Part shown: piece by piece, positions 52,863 through 64,000 of the stretch | Layout of the letters: every line of letters begins with the position of its first letter | Position numbering within the stretch: the first letter of the stretch is position 1 | Assembly (NCBI GenBank): GCA_900169235.1 | Contig: FWCC01000348.1 | Location: forward strand, 1 to 64,000 | DNA length: 64,000 bases | Source: Zarea fungicola | Taxonomy: Eukaryota > Ascomycota > Sordariomycetes > Hypocreales > Cordycipitaceae | Direction: 5' to 3' | Program-made: the position numbers and the translations under genes | Notes under the pieces: generated by a model | Database searches by the model: none | Told to the model about the DNA's origin: nothing | Seen by the model: only the letters and a program-made list of their open reading frames with translations

Positions 52863-54000
52863 CAGTTATGGTAGTTAAAAGAGCGAATAGCTGCCATTAT
52901 ATAATGATCCTCACCTTTGAACTATTTTTCTTCTGATCATTCAACGATTGTTATTCCCTAGTATGGTGTAATACACTTGGGTTTTGAAATCACGCCCTAG
53001 GCGATAGGGACCTCGCTAAGCAAAGTGGTCTTATTGGTGATGCTGATGGCGAACGAGGTGGAAGCGACCCCGTGCCCCAAGTCGAACAATAGTAGTGCAG
53101 TCATGGTGACACCAAGCAATGGCCGCAATTTCATGCTGTCTTCACCTTGGCCTGATAATTGAAGTGTGAGCTGCACCCGCCAGCCATATGGAATGAATCA
53201 AGATGCACTCACATGTGTTGCTACCAGTTAAAGCACGTCAATTCATGTGAAAAAAGGATTTAGACTACCATATCCGACTTTCCACCGCATCAAATATTGT
53301 ATGAGTCGTTCTGTATTTAATTATTCGTGTACCGATAGATGCTCATTCTGCCCACACCTGATCCTAGTAGCTTGTTGTCGATGGCAGAATCCTTCACCCC
53401 TACCTCCTTCTAGCGCCCTGCAACAAGCTTCATATCGTACGCTCAGGGCTGGAAGCTGATGCGCGACCGGGGGCTTTAGCGGGGCAGGGCAGACATCCTG
53501 TCGAATCAGCAATCTTGAAAAAGAACCCCAAACTATATTTTGGCCCAAGCTTCATTAATGTTCTCTAGTTCATTTTAAGACCCTGAACCTGACTCTTGGC
53601 GTCATCGTCCTGTAGCATCACATTTCCTATCGGGCCTCACATCGAAAACTTGCCTATTTGGGAATATGGATCCAGTCATTCCGCGGCGCCACACCATAAA
53701 CTCCGCGCCTGTCGGAAGATGAGACTGTCGAATGTCTCGATTTTACTGCATATTATCATCCTTGTGCTATCTTATATCATGAGTCGTGAGTTAACTCTTG
53801 TGCGGACATTCTACAACGTAAACTCTGCATACCATCCACCACTGTCTAAATAAAGATCCGCGGCACACTACCCGCAGCCTAAATATCCGCCGTCTGTTTT
53901 CATCCGCATGTATAAAGTAACACTGCAGCCTCCATCTCGGTTCCCTTGATCTTTACACATTGATAGTAGCTGAGACAACTGGAACCCAATCATCTACAAA
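52863..54000. other. Intergenic stretch
   Basis: About 1.1 kb between UstYa-like copy 2 and the SDR gene. No gene is supported. The final bases before 54001 (CATCTACAAA) are a typical start context. Confidence 0.4.
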
Positions 54001-55056
54001 ATGCCGGAAGCAAAAACTGTACTATTAACAGGGTAGGATCTTTAATACCAATGGCAGAGGAAGAATGAAGACTGATACTTTGGTGTCCAGATGTTCGAGC
54101 GGAATCGGCGAAGCATTGGCTAGAGAGTTTCAAACTCAAGGTATGCATTTACGGGAATGGCCACGATACGGACATTGCTAACAATAAACCTCTGCACCCA
54201 CTTACAGGATTCCATGTCATTGCAACCGCTCGCCGACCAGATAGCATTGCCCACCTTGCCGAGGCCGGCATGACGACGATCCCCCTCGATGTGACCAAGC
54301 AAGAGAACATCGTGGCCTGCGAGGCCGCCGTGCGCAAGATTACGGGTGGCAAGCTCGACGTGCTCGTGAACAACGCGTAACGCCCCCCCAACCCCCATTC
54401 CTACGTAATCCGTTGCACTCGCTAAAACCCATGCTTCTAGCGGTGTTTTGATCCGAGGCGCCCTGGCCGACGCAAACGAAGAACAAATGAATTACATCTT
54501 CAACACCAACGTCTTTGGCCTCGTGAGCACCGTCTCCGTCTTCCTCCCGCAGCTCATAGCCGCCAAGAGCGGCGTCATTGTCAACATCTCGTCCGCCTCC
54601 TCCGTCACGCCGCTGCCCTTCAAGGGCCTCTACGCCATGACCAAGGCGGCCCTCAACTCGTACGGCCGCACCCTCGCCATCGAGCTCGAGCCGTTTGGCG
54701 TGCGTGTCCTCACGTGTCCCACTGGCTACATCCAGACGCCCCTCGAGGCCAACGGCCGCGACTACGTGCCCGAGGGGAGCCTGTACAAGCCCATGGAGGG
54801 CAAGATGGAGGTGGGCGTGCCGCCGCGGCAGATGCCCGCGCCGGTGTTTGCGCGGCGCATCGTGCGCGAGGCGTGCAAGGCGCCGGCGTGGAAGATTGGC
54901 CCGTTTCGGATCAGCGGCATGGCGGAGTGGCTGTGGGTGGGCGAGATGGCGGCTACGGGACGCTGGATCAGCTGGATTGGGGAAGGGTTTATCCAGTACG
55001 GCATGAAGGGCGTTGTGAACTGGCCAGAGATAACGCGCACTCTTCTTGGGAAATAG
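54001..55056 (+). CDS. Short-chain dehydrogenase/reductase (AYR1-like)
   Basis: Four exons: 54001-54032, 54091-54140, 54208-54376, 54441-55056, with introns of 58, 67 and 64 bp; the third has a GTAACG donor. The total is 288 residues. It is a classical SDR: the TGCSSGIG cofactor loop is assembled across the first splice, with VIATARRPDSI after strand 2 (an Arg pair suggests NADPH), PLDVTK, LDVLVNNAG across the third splice, and the catalytic Ser (ISSASS), Tyr and Lys (YAMTKAAL). The C-terminal part has a hydrophobic region. Its closest recalled relatives are NADPH-dependent 1-acyl-dihydroxyacetone-phosphate reductases, but many biosynthetic SDRs look alike. It stands in the same orientation as the UstYa-like genes, so it could be a tailoring enzyme of the RiPP cluster. 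Confidence 0.85.
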
Positions 55057-56867
55057 TGCACGGGGGGGGGGGGGGGTAGATTGTGGCATTGTGCTCAGCT
55101 GTCTGCTGGGACGGAGAAGAACCTTGTACAATTGTTTTGAAGAAATGGAAATATAACTAATAAAGTCTTGGACGCCACTTGATAATTGCTTTTAAAATAT
55201 TAAAATAGCAGCTGCTTTAGTAATGGACAAGTTAATTGTTAGCGTCACCGAGGAGCATACTATTCGAATCAATGACCCGATGCAACGGATCAATATGCAT
55301 GTACATTGCGTAATGCTGATGATTGATAACCGCGTAAATGCCTCGAAATCTGAGGCGTGGATGCTTAAAGTGCGTTAATATGGGCCCAACTATTTTAAAT
55401 AAACTCTTGCTTTTTACAATTATGCGCAAGTTCCGTTAGAGTATTGCTGACAGTTGTGGGTGGTGGTCCAATGGCGGCTCGACTCGAAAGCAGCGTGACT
55501 GGTCATCACTCTTGCTTCTACTGGTACGCTGGTTTAGCATAATACTAGTCTCGTAGTTGACCGTGGTATCTTCTGCATGTTGAAACACCACTCGCGACTC
55601 TGCCATGCCAGCTCTGTAGCTGTTGCGATCTGGCCAATCTTTGGCAGTCTGTCCCGCTGTAAAACGCTTCCGCAGCTCTTTATACAGGCTATATTATTAG
55701 CGGGTCAATAAAAACTTGGGACTGCTTGGTGGGCGCACGGTCCTTGACTTGTCACAGTAGCGCCACGTAGCATTGCTGCCGGCTTGTGCCGACGTAGCAC
55801 GTCTCAACGGCCTTGGCATTTGCTCCTTATATAATTGCTGCGCGATGTACTCCGTATACCTAGTACAAGCCAAGGTGGCTTGTTTCTTGAACAGTCCAAC
55901 TACGCTCCTAGTTTACTGTACACTGTATCTGCGGTAGGCTGTAACTGACCTTCACAACTTACTCGCCAAGCAATACCCTATGGAGGTTGCGCGACTCAGC
56001 CTTACCGGGCTGCTTATGGCGCTGTAGGTTAGGCCCGCAAATGGACGGGCATTATCCAGTAGGGATCGTCGCTGACAGCTTACCAATTGGGCGCCGTCAG
56101 CTTACAGACCAGTACAATTTCCCGGTCGGCTCGCAGAATACCGCCATGCCGATATTTGATTTACTGAGTCTTAACCTTGTTGAGTCGGGCTTTGCATCGC
56201 TCTAATTGACCATTCACTACAGAGGTACACGTCACGGGTAGTAGATTATTGCTCCGAATAGGGGTTGGAAGTGAACGGGGAAATAGTCTCGCTCCATACA
56301 CATTATTTCACTTGATCATAATTACCATTTAGCTATTTAAAGCAGAATAAAGGAGGACATATCCACATCCACTATGCTCTTCGCCACACAATGACCACTT
56401 TTATGGTGCGACTGATGGATACTCGCATGCTATAATCCAACTCGAAAACTGATCAAGGTATTGGTCCGTCCGGCTCCCCTGCCGTCCCATTAATTCCGTA
56501 GCCTTGCATCCGTCTGAATATCCCCAGAAGGCTGCCAAGCCTAGTCAGTACCATGCACTGAAAACGGCCATCGACCAAGACGGACAACTCGTACAGCCCC
56601 GGCCCACAGCCCCAAGCTGAGTTCTAAATTTAGGTTACACCTATTCTCCAAGCATGTACAGCGAATACTAAGTTAGTCTGCTGTCGTGAATCTTAGCTAG
56701 CTGTAATAATTTTGATTCCTTTTCTCTTCATCTTTTACTTATCGTATCCCAAACTCGAGTCTACGATCCGATTCCATCGAAATCCCAACTGATCACGGCA
56801 ACTGAGTGGGAAGAGAAAAAACCAAAGTATTTGAATCGACTGGGACAGTTTCCCAACCGGGCCACAG
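55057..56867. other. Long intergenic stretch
   Basis: About 1.8 kb. A run of 15 G (55062-55076) directly follows the SDR stop codon. No gene is supported; the right end is the ABC transporter promoter. A first exon encoding a signal peptide for the transporter might hide here, but I found none. Confidence 0.4.
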
Positions 56868-59800
56868 ATGGGGTCTCAGACACAGATTCTCCTCAACGAG
56901 CTGAGTGTTGCCAGCTTGCCACAAGATCCCTTCCTGCCCGTCGACGGCCCATTCGGACCCGCGTTTCTCGACACCGAAGCGTGCATCTGCGCATTGCGAC
57001 GAGCGCCGCTGCAGAACCAGGTCGGCTGGCAATGTCTTGGCAATAAAACGGAGCTCGTGTACACCACCACCCGCGGCAAGTGGTTTCCCGCCACGGGCGG
57101 CTCAATAAATGTGAACAGCTCCGTGTCGGATGCGCAGAACCCGCCGGACACGACGCGGCCGCAGGTTTTCGACATCACCAAGGGCGCCTTTCAGTCGATT
57201 GGCAGCAACGACACGAGGCTCGACATTTTCTCCAACGCCTGCACTGGCCAGAACCAGACGACATTCTCCACAGCGTACTACCGATCGGTGACTGCGCTTG
57301 CGAACAATGCGGTGCCGGTCGATGCGGCGCCTTGTTTCCGGCCAGGCGCTGTCCCGCTCCAGATCCAGGCGGCGGATGACTGGCTTCAGTCGGGCTGTCT
57401 TCCTGGCTTCCTATGTAGGCCTCTCTACTTACATATCCAGACTTGGGAGAAACAGTGTCCTGTAGCTAACACCTTTGCGTTTTCTTAGGCGCGAATAATA
57501 CCGTCAACTCCCTCCCACAGTTTTGCCCACCAATTACACAATGCCAGCAGGCGCGATTGACAGGAAATGTATGTAGATTTGCAGGCTTCAACATTGGCAT
57601 GGGCCCCTTTGAGCCCGTCGTGTGTTTGCAGCGCAATTATTGCCCTCCCGGCGGTAAAGATATTTTCGCATGTCCCAAGGGCCATTACTGCCAGCCCGGC
57701 GCCGCCACCCCGACGCCGTGCAGCTTCGGCAGCATGTGCCCAGAGGGCTCGCAGTTTGAAGTCTTCATCATCCCCATCATCATCCTCATCGCCATCGATG
57801 TACTATTAGCCATCATCATTATATGGCACAAGATTGCGCGTCGATTCGGCAAGAAGCGTAGCAGCAGCGGCATTGGCGGCATAGTGGGAAAGCGAGGCCG
57901 CGGCCAAGGGCTCATGCGAACCATGACGCTCGGTGCGGCGGGCCGGTACGAGGGACTGGCGGACGAGACCGACTATCCCGAGATGGAAATGACGACGACG
58001 GTCCACGCGACGTACATTCCCGGCCACGACCCGTGGACCGGCTTCCAGGAGGCGCTGGACATGGCCACGGCGCAGGGCATGCACGTGGAGCAGCTCGAGG
58101 GCGAGAACGGGCTGTCGCCGCAGCTGCGCACCTTTCTCGAGTCGATGCGCAAGGCGACGGTCGACCAGCAGCAGCTCGGCCTGACGTTTAGCTACACCAA
58201 CCTGAGCTTCCAGCCGCGGCGCGCGCCCAAGCCCATCCTCTCCAACGTCAGCGGCTCCATCCAGCGCGGCTCCCTGGTGGCCGTCATGGGCGGCTCGGGC
58301 GCGGGCAAGTCGACGTTTGTCAATGTGCTCATGGGCAAGATTACCCGCACAAAGGGGCTGGTCGCCGTGAATGGCATCCCGGGACGCATCAGCCGGTACA
58401 AGAAAGTAATTGGCTACGTGCCGCAGGACGACATTGTGCTGCCCGAGTTCACCGTGTACGAGAACATCCTGCACTCGGCGCAGATCCGGCTGCCGCGGAC
58501 GTGGTCGCGCAACGACATTGTGGCGCACGTCAACGCCGTCATTGACTGCCTCGAGCTGTCGCACGTGCGCGACTCGCGCGTCGGCACCGTGGGGAAACCA
58601 ATCATCTCGGGAGGGCAGCGCAAGCGCGTGAGCATCGGCATGGAGCTGGCCGCCGCGCCCATGGCCATCTTCCTCGATGAGCCCACCAGCGGCCTCGACG
58701 CCACGGCCGCGGGGTCCATCATGAAGGCACTCCAGGCGCTGGCACGGCTGGGCATGACCATTATTGTAGTTATTCATCAGCCCCGCGTGGAGATTTTCGA
58801 GATGCTCGACAACCTGATCCTGCTCGCCAAGGGCCAGGTCATTTACGAGGGGCCCGAGGCGGGCGTGCAGCGCTTCTTTGAGAATGTCGGCTTCTCGTTC
58901 CCGCCCGGCAGCAACTACGGCGACGTGGTCACCGACATCATCACGGGCAACGGCCGGCCGTACAAGCGCAGCGGCGACATCTCCATCGAGTCCCTGATTG
59001 CCCACTGGCTCAGCTGCCGCGAGACCTTTGGCAAGGACACGGTGGGCGAGGACGGGCGCGCGTCCAAGCTCACCCTGCGCGAGACCTTTTTGCCCAAGAT
59101 GGACCGCGTGGTCTACCAGGTCCTCAAGACGCGCGGAGCCACCCGCTTCCGGCAGATGTGGCTGTGCTTCCGGCGCTCCATGGTGCAGCAGTACCGGACC
59201 AAGGGCCTGTTCTGGTTCGAGATGGGCCTGGCCGCGCTGGCCGGGTTCCTCATCGGCCTGGCCAACAATGGCAAGTCGGGCGTCATGTTCATCGGCTTCT
59301 ACAAGAAGCCCTTTGACGTGCTCTCCATCGCCACCGACCTCATCTCCGTCCCGCAGCTCGCCCTCCTGACCTGCATCGGCATCGGTCTCGTGTCCGCCGC
59401 GCCCGGCGTGCGCGTCTTCTCCGAGGAGCTGCTCCTGTACCGCCGCGAGGCCGAGGCCGGCCACTCGCGCATCGCGTACTTTCTCGCAAAGGTGTTTTCT
59501 GTCCTGCCGCGCATGGTCCTCCTGTGCCTGCACTTCACCACGCCCCTGATGCTGCTCGGCACGCCCATCATCGGATGGGGCATTACCTTTATTGCCAACC
59601 TCATGTATGTGTACGCGATTTACGGCCTCGCGAGCTGCGTGAGCATGGTGACCAAGCGCGAGGATGCGCCGCTCTTTGCGACCATGATCAGCCTCATTGT
59701 GGGCATCCTGTGCGGCGCGGCGCCGCCGCTCGCCCAGGTCAAGAGATGGGGCGTCGAGTGGCTCTGGCGGGCCTCGCCGGGCACATGGCTCGCGGAGCTT

Positions 59801-59980
59801 TACTTTGGGCAGCTGGTCGCGCCGTTTGGGTACTTGTATGATGTGGACTTGGCGAGCCAGATTACCGGCTTCAAGCTGTACTGGACGTGGCGCAATGTGA
59901 TTATTTTATTTGCGATTGGCACCATATATCGAGTCATTGCGTTTATTGGGTTGATTTATGGAAACAGGGTACGGTTGTAA
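56868..59980 (+). CDS. ABCG-type half-transporter with Cys-rich ectodomain
   Basis: Two exons, 56868-57414 and 57489-59980 (74-bp intron, GTAGGC...TAG, branch GCTAAC), giving 1012 residues. A Cys-rich extracellular N-terminal region (to about residue 270, with CPPGGKDIF.CP.GHYCQPGA) precedes a membrane helix (FEVFIIPIIILIAIDVLLAIIII) and a cytosolic linker. The nucleotide-binding domain follows: Walker A GGSGAGKST (450-458), signature ISGGQRKRVSIG (from 555), Walker B AIFLDEPTSGLD. The six-helix ABCG domain ends the protein. It is like yeast Adp1 and animal/plant WBC proteins with an ectodomain. No signal peptide is visible at the chosen ATG, so an upstream exon may be missing. It is a possible exporter for the RiPP, but such transporters also occur alone. 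Confidence 0.92.
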
Positions 59981-60475
59981 TTTGCAAAAACTTTGGAATG
60001 TTGGGAATATGTGAAGCTGGTTACCATGCTTGACCAGGGATATCAAGATTATGGTATCAATCTAGGACATCTGCATTTTTTATACCGCCGCGACATGGCA
60101 ACAAGAAACCTAGCTGAGGAACAAAAAATATAATTGAAAATAAAATCTAGATAAAGTTGGCAGATATGCTTCACAAAAGTCATTTCACAGCCGAGTCCGA
60201 ATAGCCGGTGCAATTCCAGTGGGGCCGGTCGTGGTCCGTCGCCCGATTGGCTACTCGGTAGTCTTTTACCAAGTCGATTTCCAAGCAAGGAGATATTTTA
60301 CAGAAATAATTAAAGCTGTTGCATGCCCTTTGTTTCTAATCCCCGTTGTTCCGATGTGGTTGAGCTATATAATGGGCGAAAGGGGAGCTCGTGAAACTCT
60401 TCACACTGGGCTGGGGCACCATCTATTCAACTGAAAACAGAGCTGCCGAGGACGATTTCTGGAATTATTGCCAAC
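59981..60475. other. Intergenic between ABC and MFS genes
   Basis: About 495 bp in a same-direction pair. Promoter of the MFS gene; no gene is supported. Confidence 0.4.
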
Positions 60476-62460
60476 ATGCCCATTTCCGAAGTTTTGCGAA
60501 ACACTACTCTCGGTGCAGCGGTCCGGTTTGTCTCGAGAGATGCATTGCTCAAGCACCCGAGTTATGGCTCGGCGGCCACTTCAACCGCCGAATCTTCACA
60601 TTCAGACCAAAACGATGGCAATGACATACTCCTGGTGGACTGGTAGGTGCCCTCCTCTGCTTCCATCGACTGCATCTTGTTCTAGGCGGTGCCGACTAAC
60701 CTGGCGCTGATATGTATAGGTCCTCTGAAGACGACCCCGAGAACCCCCGGAACTGGTCTGTCGGTCGAAAGCTATTCGTATCTGTGCTGATATGGTAAGC
60801 TCGACTACCGCTATTCTACTTGAAATTCTTGCTAATTATTCTCCAATCACAGCCTGTACACATTTACTGTGTACTGTGGATCATCCATCTACGTCCCGAG
60901 CACCGAGTACGACCTCCCAACCATCCTTTGACCCGAAGAATAACATGGCTGATTCATTCTCAGACAGTTGAGAGAAGAATTCCACGTCTCAGAGACGCTG
61001 GCATCCCTTGGCCTGGCCATGTACGTCCTCGGATGTAAGGAAAGCCCGCGTATTTCCACACCTTCAATCAGCAGTGGCTAACTTGCTATAGATGGCCTTG
61101 GTCCGCTGCTCTTTTCACCACTGAGTGAGATCCCGCAAATCGGCCGAAATCCGATATACATTATCACCTTTGCAATTTACCTGATTTTCTCGGTCGGCGC
61201 CTCGGTCTGTCATAATTTTGCAGGCTTTGTCATTCTCCGATTTCTGCAGGGCTTCTTTGGGAGTCCGTGCCTGGCGACTGGGGCGGCATCATTGGGAGAC
61301 ATGGTGAGTTGGTTCACTTGACGAGGAGCGAAAAGACATATTTAAAACTGACAAAAGATATCAGCTCTCTGTTATCAAAATTCCATATGCAATGTCGGCC
61401 TGGTCCGGAGCCATGTACGCTGGACCGGCGCTGGGACCGTTGCTCTCCGGCTATGCAGTCGTGGCAAAAGGGTAGGTTCTGGTCTCACGCACTTGTTATA
61501 GCTTCTGTTTCATCACCGTCTGACATTATCAAGCTGGCGCTGGTCCATGTGGGAGATTGTCTGGCTGTCCGCCTTTGTCTTTGTACTTTTATTCGCCTTT
61601 TTGCCCGAAACAGCCACGCCGACTCTTCTCTACTACAAAGCCAAACGCCTTCGTCAAGAAACAGGCAATGCCAACTTCAAAGTTAAGGGCTCGGAAAGTC
61701 GATCGCGAGGATACATTGTCAGAATGGCGCTCATCAAGCCATTCGCCATTACACTCAAGGATCCCGCCATTGCCTTTACAAACATCTATGTAAGAATAGC
61801 CCCTCACCTAATCGCATACAATCCCCACCCCAGAACACTAATACATTGTTGCAGACTTCATTCACATACGGCATCTACTACTCCTTCTTTGAAGTCTTTC
61901 CACTCGTGTACCCCAAGATCTACGGCATGGGCACCGGAGACACAGGCGCCGTCTTTCTCTGTGTCCTCATTGCCTGCATCCTCGGTGCTGCATGGTACTG
62001 CATCTGGTATCGCCTCACCACCGAGCCACGTTTCCGGCAGCTGGGATCGTTTGATGTGCCGGAGACATTCCTCAAACCCGGATTACTCGGCGTTTTTGGC
62101 TTCCCCATTGGTCTACTGGTGTTTGGCTGGGCGGCGCGCGCCTCGGTGCCGTGGCCTGTACCCACACTCGGCATTGTCATTGTGTGTGGCTGCTCATTCG
62201 TCGTCGGACTGGGCATCTTTATCCATCTCCCGCTAAGCTACCCACAGTACGCAGCGAGTCTCTTTGCGGCGAATGATGCGCTTCGAAGCTCTTTCGCCAC
62301 GGCTGCCATATTGTTTGGCAGACCGTTGTATATAAATCTTGGCGTTGGAAAAGGGTGCAGCCTTCTTGCTGGAATAAGTTTTCTTGGCGTTTTTGGTTTC
62401 TGGTATCTGTATTTGTACGGCGACAAGCTGCGAAAGCGTAGCAAGTTTACTGTTCAGTAA
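60476..62460 (+). CDS. MFS drug:H+ antiporter (DHA1 type)
   Basis: Eight exons: 60476-60642, 60720-60794, 60853-60906, 60964-61034, 61092-61303, 61365-61471, 61534-61789, 61855-62460. The seven introns are 57-77 bp with regular GT-AG ends. The total is 515 residues. There is a cytosolic N-tail with the DHA1 hallmark DPENPRNWS. Twelve helices are expected, e.g. FHVSETLASLGLAMYVLGYGLGPLLFSPLSE; motif A (GRNPIYIITF), FLQGFFGSPCLATGAASLGDM, YAMSAWSGAMYAGPALGPLLSGY (motif C) and FAFLPET. The central loop has the usual RLRQETGN. Its relatives export polyamines, fluconazole-like drugs or fungal metabolites (FLU1/TPO1 group). With the adjacent transcription factor and ABC transporter it makes a plausible export module for the peptide cluster. 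Confidence 0.92.
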
Positions 62461-62617
62461 TATTGTGGCGAAATGGTAGCACAGGAAATGGACCATGCTG
62501 TCAATTGTTAATCTCCTCTCATTAATATACCCGGCGTTTTCTCGGAAGTGTGGAGGATGGGCTTTTGTGTGTTGAATTGAGAGTGCAATGGTCCATATAT
62601 TTCGGTCGTCAATGCCA

Positions 62618-64000
62618 TCAAGCAGTCTCAAGTGTATTTATCCACTGTTCCCCGATTATGTTGGCCCAAATTGTCTCCTCCGAGGGAGGAAATATGGTGG
62701 TTGGTGTCGAAATAGGTGGAGGTGCACATATAGTCTTTGTCTGCAGTAGGTCGTTGGCAATCAGCTTGAGCTCTTTTATCATGCGCTTTGCCCGGGGCCA
62801 AATGTCCTCGTAGTGTTTTAGTGTCCCAAGCGTAACTCGAATTCGTGAACGTGCTGCACGCGTGTCCTCGGCGTCAAAGGCCACTTTGCAGGCGACAAGG
62901 TGGGCAATGGTGCAGCAGGCAATCATGCAGATGATAAAAGGCGATAGCTGCACAGCTCGTATGGGAAGCATTACGAGGCACTGGTTTTGTTTGCGAATTG
63001 CCTGGAACAGCTTTTCCGAGTGCATGTCGTGCTCGGGCGCGTTGATGAGATTGGTGTTGGTGTTTATTAACGGTGGGGGTGGCGGCCGGCAGCTCGACCG
63101 CTCTTCTGCAGAATCATACTGTAGGCTCGACAAAGGCCTGTGAATAAAAGCCAGAGAGCTAAGAGGTGTCAAATTTTTTGAATAACGGCGAAACAGAGCC
63201 AACGACTTGAAAAATGTACTCACGTGTGCATCATCATGTGTGCCTGGAACATGAGCTGGTCAGACACTGTCGATTTTACAGGGAGCTCGCGCAGCTTTTC
63301 CGGCAGCATCAAGAACCAACTAAAAATGGTGGCTTCCCAGTCGCTGCAGACTCTTTCGGCATGTGATATGCTTTCGTACTGGGTGGATGCCTGCAACGAC
63401 GCCAAGTATATCGAACTGGCCTCTATATAGTAGGCAAAGGAGGAGTACGTCTGCTCAACTATTGCGTATTCCCGGTTTTGATACTCTTCAAAGGAGGGGG
63501 ATGTTGTTGGGATATCCTGTGTCAAGGTCAGTCATGCCTCGAGGTCATGTCTTTATGCGCATACCAAGCGGTTGTATTGCGTTTCATCACAGGGCAGGTT
63601 GACCTCCTGGACGTGGCCGGCAAGGAACTGGTGAAAGTCCCAGCGGATAATGGCAAAATTTGTATCGACCAGATAAATCATCCACCAGGTGCGGCGCCAG
63701 CTCTCCGCGAGGACAGGATCCAGTCCGGCTGCGGAGTTGGCAAAGTCGCTCGTATTCATTCCTATACTTGTCGCCTGAGCAATGGCGAGGGCAAGCAGCT
63801 CACTGGCCCCGGTGATGTCGTCGCACATGCTCTTGGCCAGCGCCAGCAACAGTGTGGCTTGAACTGTGAAGCCGTCTACAACACCACCAACGCTGCCCAC
63901 AACGCTTTCATTTACAAATCTGCCGTCAACCAGGCCTTCGTACTCTTTGCTTTGGGGAGAGGACTCTCGATAGAATGAGCCGATGTATCGCATGACATTG
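62618..64000 (-). CDS. Fungal-specific transcription factor (partial, runs off the right edge)
   Basis: Three exons visible: beyond 64000 to 63565, 63516-63224, 63158-62618, with introns of 48 and 65 bp (GTATGC...CAG; GTGAGT...TAG). The visible part is the middle and C-terminus of a fungal_trans (PF04082-type) regulatory domain: SELLALAIAQATSIGMNTSDF, then LAESWRRTWWMIYLVDTNFAIIRW and the helical DWEATIFSWFLMLPEKLRELP segment. The C-terminal exon is helical with AHLVACKVAFDAEDTRAARSRIRVTLGTLKHYEDIWPRAKRMI. The N-terminal Zn2Cys6 cluster expected for this family lies outside the window. It is convergent with the MFS gene, 157 bp between stops. It may be the pathway-specific regulator of the neighbouring cluster. 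Confidence 0.85.

Noticed and set aside
57806..59533. Minus-strand open frame of 575 codons across the ABC transporter
   Set aside because: It is antisense to a clearly conserved ABCG gene, has His/Arg/Ala-biased composition typical of a GC-rich shadow frame, and shows no domain.
1..64000. tRNA, rRNA and telomeric repeats
   Set aside because: No tRNA cloverleaf with A and B boxes, no rRNA-like sequence and no TTAGGG arrays were noticed by eye; a covariance search would be needed to exclude short RNAs.

Overview
The window reads as nuclear DNA of a filamentous ascomycete (Pezizomycotina, most likely a Sordariomycete close to Hypocreales; the order is inferred). Most introns are 45-110 bp, with a few up to about 210 bp, and have GTATGT/GTAAGT/GTGAGT donors and CTAAC/CTGAC-like branch sites. 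Genes sit on both strands with long spacers. Conserved housekeeping genes (PGK, SEM1/DSS1, IML2, an Mpv17-family protein) alternate with accessory genes and AT-rich islands.

Layout. 1-7 kb: amidohydrolase, DUF899 protein, alpha/beta hydrolase, F-box-like protein, then a short transposon-like element with perfect 47-bp terminal inverted repeats (6832-7299). 9.5-22.5 kb: secreted alpha/beta hydrolase, a broken FAD-linked (BBE-type) oxidoreductase, two uncharacterised proteins, a sulfotransferase-like protein, a secreted DUF1214 protein and a GPI-anchored cupredoxin. 24.8-29.2 kb: a divergent immune-type pair made of a nucleoside-phosphorylase-domain protein and an NB-ARC/TPR NLR. The C-terminus of the first and the N-terminus of the second carry the same Asn/Gly-rich motif, as in fungal amyloid-signalling NLR/effector pairs. 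29.8-38.7 kb: fatty acid hydroxylase-superfamily protein, IML2, SEM1, PGK1, Mpv17-like protein. 40-42 kb: a TmpA-like membrane flavoprotein gene with one unresolved splice region. 42-48.9 kb: gene-poor, AT-rich sequence with one two-repeat Myb-like gene.

48.9-64 kb is the most striking stretch. It has a secreted precursor peptide with three copies of a core, each followed by a Lys-Arg Kex2 site, and two adjacent DUF3328/UstYa-type genes (each with two HxxHC motifs). These are the hallmarks of a dikaritin-type ribosomal peptide (RiPP) cluster. An SDR, an ABCG half-transporter, an MFS exporter and a fungal-type transcription factor (running off the right edge) follow and may belong to it. I recognise neither the core sequence nor the product.

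Multi-exon structures were derived by hand from splice signals and frame continuity. Exon coordinates are given in each entry. No database search was possible.
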